From CAZBDU01 sp964490725 (GTDB lineage: Bacteria; Spirochaetota; Spirochaetia; SZUA-6; DRHE01): DNA of 58,820 nt. Under the pieces are notes generated by a model, which saw only the letters and a list, made by a program, of their open reading frames with translations, ran no database searches and was not told the DNA's origin. Below are positions 34,387 through 42,044 of the stretch, in pieces. The stretch covers positions 1 through 58,820 of the forward strand of contig CAZBDU010000025.1 of the NCBI GenBank assembly GCA_964490725.1. The letters are read 5' to 3'. How positions within the stretch are numbered: the first letter of the stretch is position 1; every line of letters starts with the position of its first letter. The position numbers and the translations under genes were made by a program.

Positions 34387-34514
34387 GTCCATATACCTCT
34401 ATTGCGACTTCACTTGCGTCAACGGGGACAGGAGAATATACCAAATCCCGCCGGTTGTGTAAAGCGCGACCCGCAGGCCTCAGAGGCCAGCAGTTCGCAC
34501 CTCCTGGTCGGCGT

Positions 34515-35084
34515 TCATGAGCGGCCGCTTCCGAGCAGGCTCTTGAAGATGTTCCACATGGGTACCCTGCGAGCGTATTCCACGTAAGCCTGTCCAAACT
34601 TGCGGCGGTTGTGCTCCGGTTCAGTTCTCGCCGCCAGCCACATCAGCGGCGCCGTCACGGCCGCCAGACACGCCGAGAAGGGGGACTGGAAAATGAGCGC
34701 CAGAGCCAGCGACGACACGGCAATTCCGAGAGTCATCGGTTGTCGCAGCAATCGAAAGACCCCGGTGGTGACCAGCCGGACGGACTCCGTCAGGTCCCTG
34801 GCCCGGCCGCGGCGGCCCAAGGCAAGGATCGCCGCGATCACCAAGGCCCCCGCCGGGAGGCAGAGAATCAGGCCGACGGCGCCGGCGGCGCTGCTGTGGA
34901 GTCGCACCCAGGGCGCGGCACTTCCCAGCGTCAACTCCACAGCCGGCATTGTCAGAAACAACCCCAGCCCGAGATGCATGTAGATCTCGCTTGGCATACC
35001 CTGCCGCAAGGCATGGACGATCCACCGAAAATTGAACGTCCAGACGGCCGCGAGCAACAGTCCCAGGACAGTGTATCGGACCAT
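34515..35084 (-). CDS. isoprenylcysteine methyltransferase/phospholipid methyltransferase-like membrane protein
   Basis: 189 residues; GGAGGTG precedes the ATG at 35084. Five or so hydrophobic helices, then the C-terminal signature of the ICMT/PEMT group: GVFRLLRQPMTLGIAVSSLA near 112 and RTEPEHNRRKFGQAYVEYAR near 155-174 (the E-x8-YxxY-type ending). These integral membrane enzymes methylate lipids or small molecules using S-adenosylmethionine; many bacterial members are uncharacterised or NnrU-like. It follows the cupin gene on the same strand after 121 bases. Confidence 0.75.
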   Translation of the reverse strand: MVRYTVLGLLLAAVWTFNFRWIVHALRQGMPSEIYMHLGLGLFLTMPAVELTLGSAAPWVRLHSSAAGAVGLILCLPAGALVIAAILALGRRGRARDLTESVRLVTTGVFRLLRQPMTLGIAVSSLALALIFQSPFSACLAAVTAPLMWLAARTEPEHNRRKFGQAYVEYARRVPMWNIFKSLLGSGRS

Positions 35085-35205
35085 GATCGCACCTCCACCC
35101 GCAGATTCGTGGCGCAGGAGGCTCCGCCACACACTCCTGGTGCACCTACCGGGTCTTCCGCCGGAGTGGGGCGAGCGCCGCTCCGCGCTCTTCGATCTGG
35201 TAGTT

Positions 35206-35610
35206 TCAGCCCTTGGCCAGGAGCAGCTTCTCCTCTCCTGCTGGTACGTAGAGGATGAGGTAGACGAGGTCTTCCCTCGAGTCCTCGTTCTCGAAGTAAT
35301 GCATTTCGTTGGCCGGGACAAACACCGCCGTGCCCGGCCGCAAGGGGTAAGGCCGCCCGCTTACGAACACGGTGCCACGACCGGACAGGCAGTAGACGCC
35401 GTGCTCGACGGCGTGCTTGTGCCCCTGGGTTCCTTCCTGCAGGCAGGTGCCGCCTGCCTTGATGGAGTTCACCAGAAGTGAAAAGCTCCTGGCGCCGACG
35501 GTGTCCTCGTTGATCAGGATCCGGACCTCCACCCTGCCCCCGTGGGCGGTGCCCTTGATGGCCTCCTCGGGGGCTACCGCCAACCTTCTATCGTGCTCTC
35601 GCTCGTACAT
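35206..35610 (-). CDS. cupin-domain protein
   Basis: 134 residues with GGAGGAG before the ATG. Single cupin barrel: motif 1 GHKHAVEHGVYCLSGRG (about 63-79) and motif 2 PGTAVFVPANEMHYFEN (about 92-108), which supply histidines and a glutamate for a metal. Small cupins may be isomerases, dioxygenases or binding proteins. The start lies inside the 3' end of the alcohol dehydrogenase gene (37-base overlap in another frame), so the two are cotranscribed and probably serve one pathway. Activity unknown. Confidence 0.82.
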   Translation of the reverse strand: MYEREHDRRLAVAPEEAIKGTAHGGRVEVRILINEDTVGARSFSLLVNSIKAGGTCLQEGTQGHKHAVEHGVYCLSGRGTVFVSGRPYPLRPGTAVFVPANEMHYFENEDSREDLVYLILYVPAGEEKLLLAKG

Positions 35611-36776
35611 GGAGCACTCCTCCGTTGCCTCCTGGTTCTGCCGACCCCGTAGGGTACCCGCGCTCCTGGCTGCGGATGGACCACCACCTTCAGGGCGCCC
35701 TCGGACCGGCTGACGGCCGTCGTCAGTGCCCTATTGATCTCACTGAGCCGGAAGGTGTGGGTGATCAGCGGCCTGCCGACGATCCTTCCCTTCGACATCA
35801 GATCGAGCACCCGGTGCACGCTTCGGCGGCCCTCGCCTCGGACGGCGTAGAGATCGATGTCTTTCTGGACGGCCAGCCCGATCTCGACGGTGACCGGGTC
35901 GTCGAAGTGGGCCAGCAGCACGATGCTGCCGCCGCAGCGGGTCGCCTCCAGCGCCTGCTGCAGACCCTCCTGGGAGCCGCAGGCGACCAGGGTAAGGTCC
36001 ACCCCGATGCCGTCGGTGAGCTCCCGCATCCGCTTCACCGCGTCCTCCCGGTGCACGTTGATCACGTGATCGGCCCCGAGGGATCGGCCCAGGTCCAGGC
36101 GCTCGTCTCTGGTGCCCGTGAGGATCACCCTGCCCGCACCGAGGGCCTTGCTGCACTGGACGGCCATCAGGCCGATCGGGCCGGGTCCGAGCACGGCCAG
36201 GGTATCGCCGACGATACACTGGCCGGTCTTGTCGATCCCGAACAACGGGGTCGCGGCGGTGGTGATGATGGTGGCCTCGTCGAAGGACATGTTGTCAGGG
36301 ATCTTTACCACGGTGTTGACGTGGTTCACGACGTACTCGGCGAACCCGCCGTCGGTGGTGAACCCGTTGGCGCGGTGTCCCTTCGAACGGTCCCCGTAGT
36401 TCAGGCAGGCCGTGTGCTTGCCCTCCAGGCAGTTACGACACTGTCCGCATCCCTTGTGGACCTCCACCGTCACCCGATCACCCGGTCTGAAGGTGGTGAT
36501 GCCCTCACCGACGGCCACGATCGTTCCCGCGTACTCGTGCCCGATGATGAAGCTCCCGAAGGGAGGCTGCTTGAGCATTCCGCGGGTGATGATCTTGATG
36601 TCGCCGGCGCAGATCGCGCAGGACTCGACACGGATGAGGACCTCCTCCAGCCCGGGCGACGGGACCTCCCGCTCCACGAGGCGGACGTCGTTGAAGCCGA
36701 AAAGCACTGCAGCGTGCATCTTCTCCGGAACAGGCGGGCCGTCCAACGCATTCGTGATCGCCTCATCCCGGATCAT
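35574..36776 (-). CDS. zinc-dependent alcohol dehydrogenase (threonine/sorbitol dehydrogenase-like MDR)
   Basis: 400 residues if started at 36776 (MIRDEAITNALDG), or 381 from the ATG at 36719 (MHAAVLFGFNDVRLVE), where family similarity begins; starts further up would lie before the promoter's -10 box. Catalytic zinc site CAICAGDIK and GHEYAG, structural zinc site CGQCRNCLEGKHTAC, and the NAD motif VLGPGPIGLMAVQ are all present. It oxidises a secondary alcohol or polyol with NAD(P). The last ~25 codons, basic and overlapping the cupin start, look like an extension. Two palindromes cover its promoter. Confidence 0.88.
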   Translation of the reverse strand: MIRDEAITNALDGPPVPEKMHAAVLFGFNDVRLVEREVPSPGLEEVLIRVESCAICAGDIKIITRGMLKQPPFGSFIIGHEYAGTIVAVGEGITTFRPGDRVTVEVHKGCGQCRNCLEGKHTACLNYGDRSKGHRANGFTTDGGFAEYVVNHVNTVVKIPDNMSFDEATIITTAATPLFGIDKTGQCIVGDTLAVLGPGPIGLMAVQCSKALGAGRVILTGTRDERLDLGRSLGADHVINVHREDAVKRMRELTDGIGVDLTLVACGSQEGLQQALEATRCGGSIVLLAHFDDPVTVEIGLAVQKDIDLYAVRGEGRRSVHRVLDLMSKGRIVGRPLITHTFRLSEINRALTTAVSRSEGALKVVVHPQPGARVPYGVGRTRRQRRSAPCTSESTIEGWR

Positions 36777-36864
36777 CGTGCTCACCAACTCCAGGAATCC
36801 CCAGCCTTCTTTTCCGTGCACCGGGCCATGGAGCGTAGAGAACCATCTGCGCTCCTCATCCCGC

Positions 36865-36893
36865 ATTATAAAGAGAATATTCTCACTTTGCAA
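36865..36893 (-). promoter_or_regulatory. alcohol dehydrogenase promoter
   Basis: On the minus strand TTGCAA (36893-36888), a 17-base spacer and a perfect TATAAT (36870-36865). The palindrome at 36873-36884 fills most of the spacer. Confidence 0.65.
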
Positions 36894-36915
36894 GTTGACA
36901 AGTGAGAATATGCTC
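36873..36915. promoter_or_regulatory. pair of 12-bp palindromic operators, 31 bases apart
   Basis: GAGAATATTCTC at 36873-36884 is a perfect palindrome; GAGAATATGCTC at 36904-36915 differs by one base. Equivalent positions are 31 bases apart, about three helical turns, which would allow two dimers to bind on one face. The pair lies between the alcohol dehydrogenase gene and the truncated gene at 37007. The remainder of 36916-36990 shows no gene. Confidence 0.6.
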
Positions 36916-37006
36916 GTTGAGATTGCCTTGGTTGGTTGGTCTCCAACTCCGGTAAGGTCCGCGCTGCGGTCGCGGCTTCGGAACTGCTCTTCAAGGAGGT
37001 AATCAC

Positions 37007-37066
37007 GTGGCGAGAGCTGCCAGAGAGGTAGTCGAGAGGGCCGGGGTGAACCTCGATCAACTCCTG
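37007..37066 (+). pseudogene. truncated start of a ferritin-like/Dps-like protein
   Basis: A near-perfect ribosome site AAGGAGGT (36993-37000) precedes GTG and the peptide VARAAREVVERAGVNLDQLL, which resembles the N-terminus of bacterial and archaeal Dps-like ferritins. After about 20 codons similarity ends and the frame runs antisense through the gene at 37113. So only the 5' end of the gene remains, cut at roughly 37066. Family assignment rests on a short segment. Confidence 0.4.
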
Positions 37067-37112
37067 GGACCGGCAGAGCGCCGCGGCTCGCCGGGCCGGG
37101 GCGCGGCGGGGC

Positions 37113-37697
37113 CTAGGGCACCGTGTGGAACCTCTTCCCGTGCTTCTTGCAGAGCATCCCGGCCAGCACCCGCCCGTTCATGGCCGCCGGAGGCAGGCCG
37201 CCGCCCACCGCCACCCACTGGCCGTGCATGGAGAAGTTGGCCAGCCCCGGAACGGTGAAGCCCAGGTTCTTCATCATGGTCTTGCGGGTGGGGAGGAACC
37301 CTTCGTAGCTTCCCTTCCAGTTGCCGGTGTAGCGCTGCCAGGTGGCCGGCGTGGCCACGTCCACCACCTCCACGAACTCCCGCACGCCGCCCAGCTCGGC
37401 CTCCAGGGCGTCCACCACCAGCTCGCCGACGCGCTGCTTCTCCTCCCCGTAGCGCTGGGGGCCCGTGCTGCGCAGGCCGTTCCAGTAGTCGATGCCCATG
37501 CTCGAGCCGGGGCCGGAGCCCATGAGCCAGTGGATGCAGCCGTCGAAGGTGTAGCCCTTGCGCCTCCAGGCGGTGCACACTCCGCCGGGCCGATCGTGCA
37601 TCTCGAAGATCTCGGTGTCGAAGCCGTTCATCTGCAGGTAGCAGCCCACCGCCAGGCCGGGCACACCGGCCCCGATGATGTTGACCTTGACTGCCAT
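37113..37697 (-). pseudogene. phytoene-dehydrogenase-like FAD oxidoreductase with large internal deletion
   Basis: 194 codons without a stop, but relatives are ~500 residues. Residues 1-75 are the FAD-binding start (VNIIGAGVPGLAVGCYLQMN, then RPGGVCTAWRRKGYTFDGC), and residues 90-194 match the C-terminal end (EVVDVATPATWQRYTGNWKG, then GQWVAVGGGLPPAAMNGR). About 300 residues of substrate-binding domain are missing between SSMGIDYWN and QRYGEEKQR, with the reading frame kept. The junction is near 37460-37490. Such a product would lack its substrate pocket. Enzymes of this family desaturate or isomerise carotenoids and related lipids. Confidence 0.75.
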
Positions 37698-37769
37698 TGC
37701 CTTGTCCCTCCGGTATGCCCCAAAGAAAGCACACCCGGAGACCTTCTGTCACCTGGAAGGGCCAAGAAG

Positions 37770-37799
37770 AAGAGCCCCGGGGTTTCCCCCGGAGCTCTT
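37770..37799 (-). terminator. terminator of the aminotransferase/aldehyde dehydrogenase operon
   Basis: A 13-bp stem with one mismatch (arms 37770-37782 and 37787-37799) and a 4-base loop; read on the minus strand it is followed by CTTCTT. It lies 43 bases past the aldehyde dehydrogenase stop. Confidence 0.75.
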
Positions 37800-37842
37800 G
37801 CGGTGCCTGAACCCGCTTTCGGGCCGGAAGTGAAAGCCCGCC

Positions 37843-39240
37843 TCAGTCCTCCTCCATGATCGTGCCGAACAGCTCCAGGTCCGTCGGCTGGGTGGAGGGG
37901 ATGGGGTAGGAGACCCAGGTGTAGTTCAGCAGGTGCTCCCAGGTCACGTTGCTGTTGGTGCTGTTGCCCCCCCAGCTCCCGCAGCCCAGGGTCATGGACA
38001 TGGGCATGCCGTTGGTCCAGGCGCCGCTGTTGGCCAGGCACTGGGGCTGGCGGATCATGATCCTGCTGACCCGCACCTTGTGGGAGAGCTCGCGGATGCG
38101 CGTCTCGTTGAAGGTGTGGATGCCGCAGGAGTGGCCGGGACCGCTGAAGGAGGTGATGCGGTTGACCAGGTCCACGGCCTCCTCGAAGCTCTTCCATTTG
38201 TAGAGGGTGGCGGTCACCGAGAGCTTCTCCCCGGAGAAGGGGTAGCCTTTGCCCACGCCGGTCTCCGGGATCATCAGGAAGCTCTTACCCGCAGGCAAGG
38301 TGATCCCGGCCAGCCTGGCAATTGTCTCCGCCGGCTGGGCCACGATGTCGCGGCTCAGCACTCCCTTCTCGTCCCACATGGCCGCCTGGAGCCTCTTCTT
38401 CTCCTCGGGGCTCACCAGGTAGCCGCCCACGGCCTCCAGCTCCTTCACCATGGCATCGTAGACGCTCTCGTGGATGGCCACCGAGTTCTCGGTGGAGCAG
38501 CTGGTGGCGTAGTCGAAGGTCTTGGAGCGCATGATCTTGTCGGCGGCGTCCTTCAGGTCGGCGGTCTCGTCCACGATGCAGAGCGCGTTGCCGGCGCCCA
38601 CGCCCTGGCTGGGGGTGCCGCTGGCGTAGGCGGCCCGCACCATGCCGGCTCCACCGGTGGCCAGGATCAGGTCGCACTGCCGCATCAACTCCTTGCTCTT
38701 CTCGACGCTGACCTCCTCGATGCCAATGATCAGATCCTCAGGCCAGCCGTGCGTCTTCAGCACCTTGCGCATCTGCGCCGCCGCCATGTCGCCCGTCTTC
38801 TGGGCGCGGGGGTGCGGGGCCATGATGATGGCGTTGCGGGTCTTGATGCAGCTGATGGCCTTCACGAAGGGGGTGGCCTCCCCGTTGGTGACCGGGATGA
38901 GGGCGCCTATGACACCCATGGGCTTGGCGATCTTCACGATTCCCCTGGCCTTGTCATCCTCGACGATCCCCACCGAGGGCTTGCCCTTCATGTCGCGGAG
39001 AGTCCCTTTGACCTTGGTCATGAGCTTGCCGTACTTGTGCGGGGCATACCCCATGCGGGTTTCCTTGGCGCAGAACTCCGTGTACTCCTTGGCGAAGTCC
39101 GGCCTGACGCCCGACCAGGCGATGCGGGTGGCCATTTCGTCCACCTGCTCCTGGGTGGCGAACTCGATCTGTGCCTGAGCCTTGCGTGCCCGCTCAACCA
39201 GAGCGGCGACGTAGCCGGCGGCATCTTGAGTTTCTTGCAT
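37843..39240 (-). CDS. CoA-acylating aldehyde dehydrogenase (EutE/AdhE-N/SauS-like)
   Basis: 465 residues; AAGGAGG with 5-base spacing fixes the ATG at 39240. The fold is that of acylating aldehyde dehydrogenases: VGIVEDDKARGIVKIAKPMG near 90, MAPHPRAQKTG near 140, LATGGAGMVRAAYASGTP near 193 and catalytic Cys248 in TSCSTENSV. These convert an aldehyde, CoA and NAD(P) to an acyl-CoA. Relatives act on acetaldehyde, propionaldehyde, succinate semialdehyde or sulfoacetaldehyde. Following a class III omega-aminotransferase and sharing an operator with a decarboxylase, malonate semialdehyde to malonyl-CoA is my preferred guess; sulfoacetaldehyde from taurine is the main alternative. Confidence 0.85.
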   Translation of the reverse strand: MQETQDAAGYVAALVERARKAQAQIEFATQEQVDEMATRIAWSGVRPDFAKEYTEFCAKETRMGYAPHKYGKLMTKVKGTLRDMKGKPSVGIVEDDKARGIVKIAKPMGVIGALIPVTNGEATPFVKAISCIKTRNAIIMAPHPRAQKTGDMAAAQMRKVLKTHGWPEDLIIGIEEVSVEKSKELMRQCDLILATGGAGMVRAAYASGTPSQGVGAGNALCIVDETADLKDAADKIMRSKTFDYATSCSTENSVAIHESVYDAMVKELEAVGGYLVSPEEKKRLQAAMWDEKGVLSRDIVAQPAETIARLAGITLPAGKSFLMIPETGVGKGYPFSGEKLSVTATLYKWKSFEEAVDLVNRITSFSGPGHSCGIHTFNETRIRELSHKVRVSRIMIRQPQCLANSGAWTNGMPMSMTLGCGSWGGNSTNSNVTWEHLLNYTWVSYPIPSTQPTDLELFGTIMEED

Positions 39241-39266
39241 TGTTCCCTCCTTGGGCTGTTTCTCTC

Positions 39267-40592
39267 TTACTCGATCAGCGAGTCCGTGTACTCCAGGGCC
39301 TTGTCGATGACCCCGACCATCTCGTCGATCTGCTCCCTGCTGATGATCAGGGGAGGGGAGACGAAGATGAAATCCCATTTCGCGAACAGGTACAGCCCCT
39401 GGGCGAACATCCGTTTGCTGAGCTCGCCGGAGACGCTGCGGAGCGTATCGCCGAAGCCCGCCAGAGGCGCACGGGTTTTCTGGTCGGAGGTGAGCTCGAT
39501 GCAGGCCCACAGCCCCTTGCAGCGGGTGTCCCCCACCGAGGGGTGCCTGTCCTTGAGGGCGGCCAGCTTCTGCGCCAGGTACTCCCCGTCGCGGGCGGCC
39601 TTTTCGATCAACCCTTCCTTCCGGTAGACCTCGATGTTGGCGATCCCCGCCGCGCAGGCCAGTGCGTGGCCGCTGTAGGTCAGACCCCCTGTGAAGGTGC
39701 GCTCCCCGAAGTAGTCCCAGATCTTCTTGCTCCAGATCGTGGCCCCCAACGGTACGTAGCCGGAGGTGATCCCCTTGGCGGTGGTCATGATGTCCGGCAC
39801 GATCCCGTAGTTCTGGATGCCGAACCACTGCCCGGTCCGGCCCCATCCTGCCATGGTCTCGTCGATCACCAGCAGGATCCCGTTCTCGTCGCACAGCTGC
39901 CGCAGGCCGGTCATGAAGTTCTGCGGGGGAATGATGATGCCGTTGGTGCCCACGACGGGCTCCATGAAGATGGCGGCGATGGTCTTGGGACCGTCCAGCA
40001 TCACCTGGGTCTTCAGCACCTCCAGAGTCTTGCGGCCGCACTCCTCCTCGTCGCGAGAGCCGAAGGGACAGTTGTAGGGATAGGGACCGAAGAAGTGCAC
40101 CACCCCGGGGATTCCGGGCTCCGCGGGCCAGCGGCGGGGGTCCCCGGTCAGGGTGATGGCGCCCGCGGTGGCACCGTGGTAGCTTCGCCAGCGGGCGTAG
40201 ATCTTGTGCCGCCCGGTGTACCAGCGGGCCGCCTTGATGGCGTTCTCGACGGCCTCGGCCCCGGCGTTGGTGAAGAACAGGTAGTCCAGGTCCCCCGGGG
40301 TGACCTCCGCCACCATGGCGGCCAGGCGCGCCTTGGCCTCCGTGCCGAAGCCGGGCGCCACGTAGGTGAGCTTCTCCATCTGCGCCTTCATGGCCTCCAG
40401 CACGTGCCGGTTGCCGTGCCCGATGTTCACGTTGAGCAGCCCCGAGCAGCCGTCGATGTAGCGCCTGCCGTCGGTGTCCCACAGGTACACCCCCTCGGCC
40501 CGGTCGATCATCAGGGGGTCCACCGACCCTTGCGCCTTCCAGCTGTAGATCACGTGCTGGCGGTCCAGCTGTTTGAGCTCCCTGGTGTTCAT
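39267..40592 (-). CDS. class III omega-aminotransferase (beta-alanine or taurine type)
   Basis: 441 residues. PLP features: NAGAEAVENAIKAAR near 109-123, YHGATAGAITLTGDPRRW near 138, Asp244 in LVIDE and the Schiff-base lysine Lys273 in TTAKGITSGY. It resembles taurine:pyruvate and beta-alanine:pyruvate aminotransferases in the pieces RQHVIYSWKAQG and WPAEPGIPGVV. It moves the terminal amino group of an omega-amino acid to pyruvate or 2-oxoglutarate and leaves a semialdehyde, the substrate type of the next enzyme. Its ATG overlaps the stop of the small zinc-ribbon gene (ATGA). Confidence 0.9.
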   Translation of the reverse strand: MNTRELKQLDRQHVIYSWKAQGSVDPLMIDRAEGVYLWDTDGRRYIDGCSGLLNVNIGHGNRHVLEAMKAQMEKLTYVAPGFGTEAKARLAAMVAEVTPGDLDYLFFTNAGAEAVENAIKAARWYTGRHKIYARWRSYHGATAGAITLTGDPRRWPAEPGIPGVVHFFGPYPYNCPFGSRDEEECGRKTLEVLKTQVMLDGPKTIAAIFMEPVVGTNGIIIPPQNFMTGLRQLCDENGILLVIDETMAGWGRTGQWFGIQNYGIVPDIMTTAKGITSGYVPLGATIWSKKIWDYFGERTFTGGLTYSGHALACAAGIANIEVYRKEGLIEKAARDGEYLAQKLAALKDRHPSVGDTRCKGLWACIELTSDQKTRAPLAGFGDTLRSVSGELSKRMFAQGLYLFAKWDFIFVSPPLIISREQIDEMVGVIDKALEYTDSLIE

Positions 40593-40885
40593 TCCTCCTC
40601 CCTTATCTCCTGTATCTCGTAGCCCTGTTCGCTGACTCCGGCCAGCCCCCCCCGGCCGCTTTCGATCTTGTCCCAGTAGAGGCTCCGGAACCCGAACGAC
40701 ATGGGCAGGTTGTTGATCCTGGTTCGCTTCTCGAGCTTGCTTACACTGTACCGGCGGCCGCAGCCCGGGCAGCGCAACTCCACAGGCGCCCCTCCGCGCG
40801 CTTCTACGGTGAGATCGGAGGTGCCGCAGCGGCACATGAAGTCCTCCAGATCGATCACCCGGATCTTGCCTCGCCTCTTCCCCAT
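40589..40885 (-). CDS. small zinc-ribbon protein, first gene of the aminotransferase operon
   Basis: 98 residues. Two cysteine pairs CRC and CPGC (about 18-42) form a probable zinc ribbon, between a basic start (MGKRRGKIRVIDLEDF) and a tail that ends in an acidic stretch (EIQEIREEE). No known family recognised. Translational overlap with the aminotransferase and position as first gene of the operon suggest a role in that pathway: a regulator, a partner subunit or a metal-binding accessory protein. It has a weak ribosome site (GAGG close to the ATG). Confidence 0.7.
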   Translation of the reverse strand: MGKRRGKIRVIDLEDFMCRCGTSDLTVEARGGAPVELRCPGCGRRYSVSKLEKRTRINNLPMSFGFRSLYWDKIESGRGGLAGVSEQGYEIQEIREEE

Positions 40886-40945
40886 TGCCTCAAGCGCACC
40901 CTGCTTTCCCGCACCGTGGCGGAGCCGGCTTTTTCCAAACGCTAT

Positions 40946-40962
40946 TTCAATTTATAGTTGAA
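40946..40962. promoter_or_regulatory. TTCAA-N7-TTGAA operator, copy 2
   Basis: TTCAATTTATAGTTGAA, preceded by a T, lies 61 bases upstream of the zinc-ribbon/aminotransferase operon. On the minus strand its centre contains TATAAA, a possible -10 box, so binding would cover that promoter. It is 54 bases before the -35 box of the divergent amidohydrolase gene. Confidence 0.6.
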
Positions 40963-40986
40963 GAAGTGTAGCACGGCAGGCCACCG

Positions 40987-41002
40987 CTGATCAATCGATC
41001 AG
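40987..41002. promoter_or_regulatory. inverted repeat upstream of the amidohydrolase promoter
   Basis: CTGATC-AATC-GATCAG: perfect 6-base arms, 4-base spacer, ending 14 bases before the -35 box at 41016. A second, different regulator site is possible. Confidence 0.4.
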
Positions 41003-41015
41003 GTACAAATAATTC

Positions 41016-41045
41016 TTGACGGCTCTTCTGCCGGTACAGTACAAT
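41016..41045 (+). promoter_or_regulatory. promoter of the amidohydrolase/permease operon
   Basis: TTGACG (41016-41021), 18-base spacer, TACAAT (41040-41045); leader of ~27 bases to the ATG at 41079. Confidence 0.65.
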
Positions 41046-41078
41046 TGCCCCCTTACCGACGCGCTCGAGGAGCCCAAC

Positions 41079-41948
41079 ATGCCCCGAAACATCAAATGCG
41101 CGCTTATTCAGGCGTCCAATCCCAGGTCCGAGGGCACTCCGGATCAGATCAAGGAAGCCATGATCCAGAAGCACCTGCCGCTGATCGAGGAGGCGGGTAA
41201 ACAGGCGGTGCAGATCCTCTGCCTGCAGGAGATCTTTCACGGCCCGTACTTCTGCGCCGAGCAGGACATCAAGTGGTACCGCACCGCTGAGCCGGTGCCC
41301 GGTCCAATCACCGAGCGCTTTGCGCCGCTGGCCAGAAAGCACCGCATGGTGATGATCGTCCCGGTCTACGAGATGGAACAGGAAGGGGTGTATTTCAACA
41401 CTGCCCAGGTCATCGACGCCGACGGGAGCTATCTCGGCAAGATGCGCAAGGTCCACATCCCCCACACCTACCCCGCCTTCTGGGAGAAGTTCTACTTCAA
41501 GCCGGGAACCCTGGGCTTTCCCGTGTTCGAGACCGAGTACGCCCGCATCGGCATCTACATCTGCTACGACCGCCACTTTCCCGAATGTGCGCGGGTGCTG
41601 GCGCTGAAGGGAGCGGAGATCCTGTTCAACCCCTCGGCCACCACGGAGGGCAAGAGCAAGTACCTGTGGGAGCTGGAGCAGCCCGCCCAGGCCGTGGCCA
41701 ACGGCGTGTTCATCGGCGTCAACAACCGCGTGGGGTTGGAGAAACCGTGGGAGTTCGGGAAGTTCTACGGTTCCAGCTACTTCGTGGATCCTCGCGGCAA
41801 GATCCTGGTCAAGGGCAGCGACAGCCAGGACCAGGTGGTGGTCTGCGATCTGGATCTGGAGCAAATCCGCGAGGTGCGCGACGGCTGGCAGTTCTTCCGG
41901 GACCGTCGTCCGGAGGCCTACACCGAGATCTGCCAGCAGCTTCCGTGA
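41079..41948 (+). CDS. nitrilase-superfamily amidohydrolase, beta-ureidopropionase/N-carbamoylputrescine amidase-like
   Basis: 289 residues; GAGGAG stands 6 bases before the ATG. The catalytic triad is Glu51 (LCLQEIF), Lys124 (KMRKVHIP) and Cys162 (YICYDRHFPE). The surrounding sequences HGPYFCAEQD and PHTYPAFWEKFYF are those of carbamoyl-amino acid amidohydrolases. By family it hydrolyses N-carbamoyl-beta-alanine, the last step of reductive pyrimidine breakdown, or N-carbamoylputrescine. The NCS2 permease that follows and the omega-aminotransferase divergent to it favour the pyrimidine pathway. Dihydropyrimidine dehydrogenase and dihydropyrimidinase genes are not in the window. Confidence 0.87.
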   Translation: MPRNIKCALIQASNPRSEGTPDQIKEAMIQKHLPLIEEAGKQAVQILCLQEIFHGPYFCAEQDIKWYRTAEPVPGPITERFAPLARKHRMVMIVPVYEMEQEGVYFNTAQVIDADGSYLGKMRKVHIPHTYPAFWEKFYFKPGTLGFPVFETEYARIGIYICYDRHFPECARVLALKGAEILFNPSATTEGKSKYLWELEQPAQAVANGVFIGVNNRVGLEKPWEFGKFYGSSYFVDPRGKILVKGSDSQDQVVVCDLDLEQIREVRDGWQFFRDRRPEAYTEICQQLP

Positions 41949-42044
41949 AGCTCGTACCAGGGAGAACCGGAGCGCCCGTTCCCCGTTGGTGGAAGACGTT
42001 CCTGGCTCATATGCTCGGACAAACTTAATGAGGCGGAGGTTTCT

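Noticed and set aside
36895..36923. Plus-strand promoter starting at TTGACA (36895) for the ferritin-like remnant
   Set aside because: No acceptable -10 box at the right distance.
37843..40482. One open minus-strand frame of 879 codons covering aminotransferase and aldehyde dehydrogenase
   Set aside because: Only the part from 39240 down is real (aldehyde dehydrogenase); the rest is the antiphase shadow of the aminotransferase, which has its own frame with PLP motifs.
39267..40592. Firm naming as taurine:pyruvate aminotransferase
   Set aside because: Sequence resemblance is real but class III omega-aminotransferases cannot be separated by eye, and the neighbours fit beta-alanine better.
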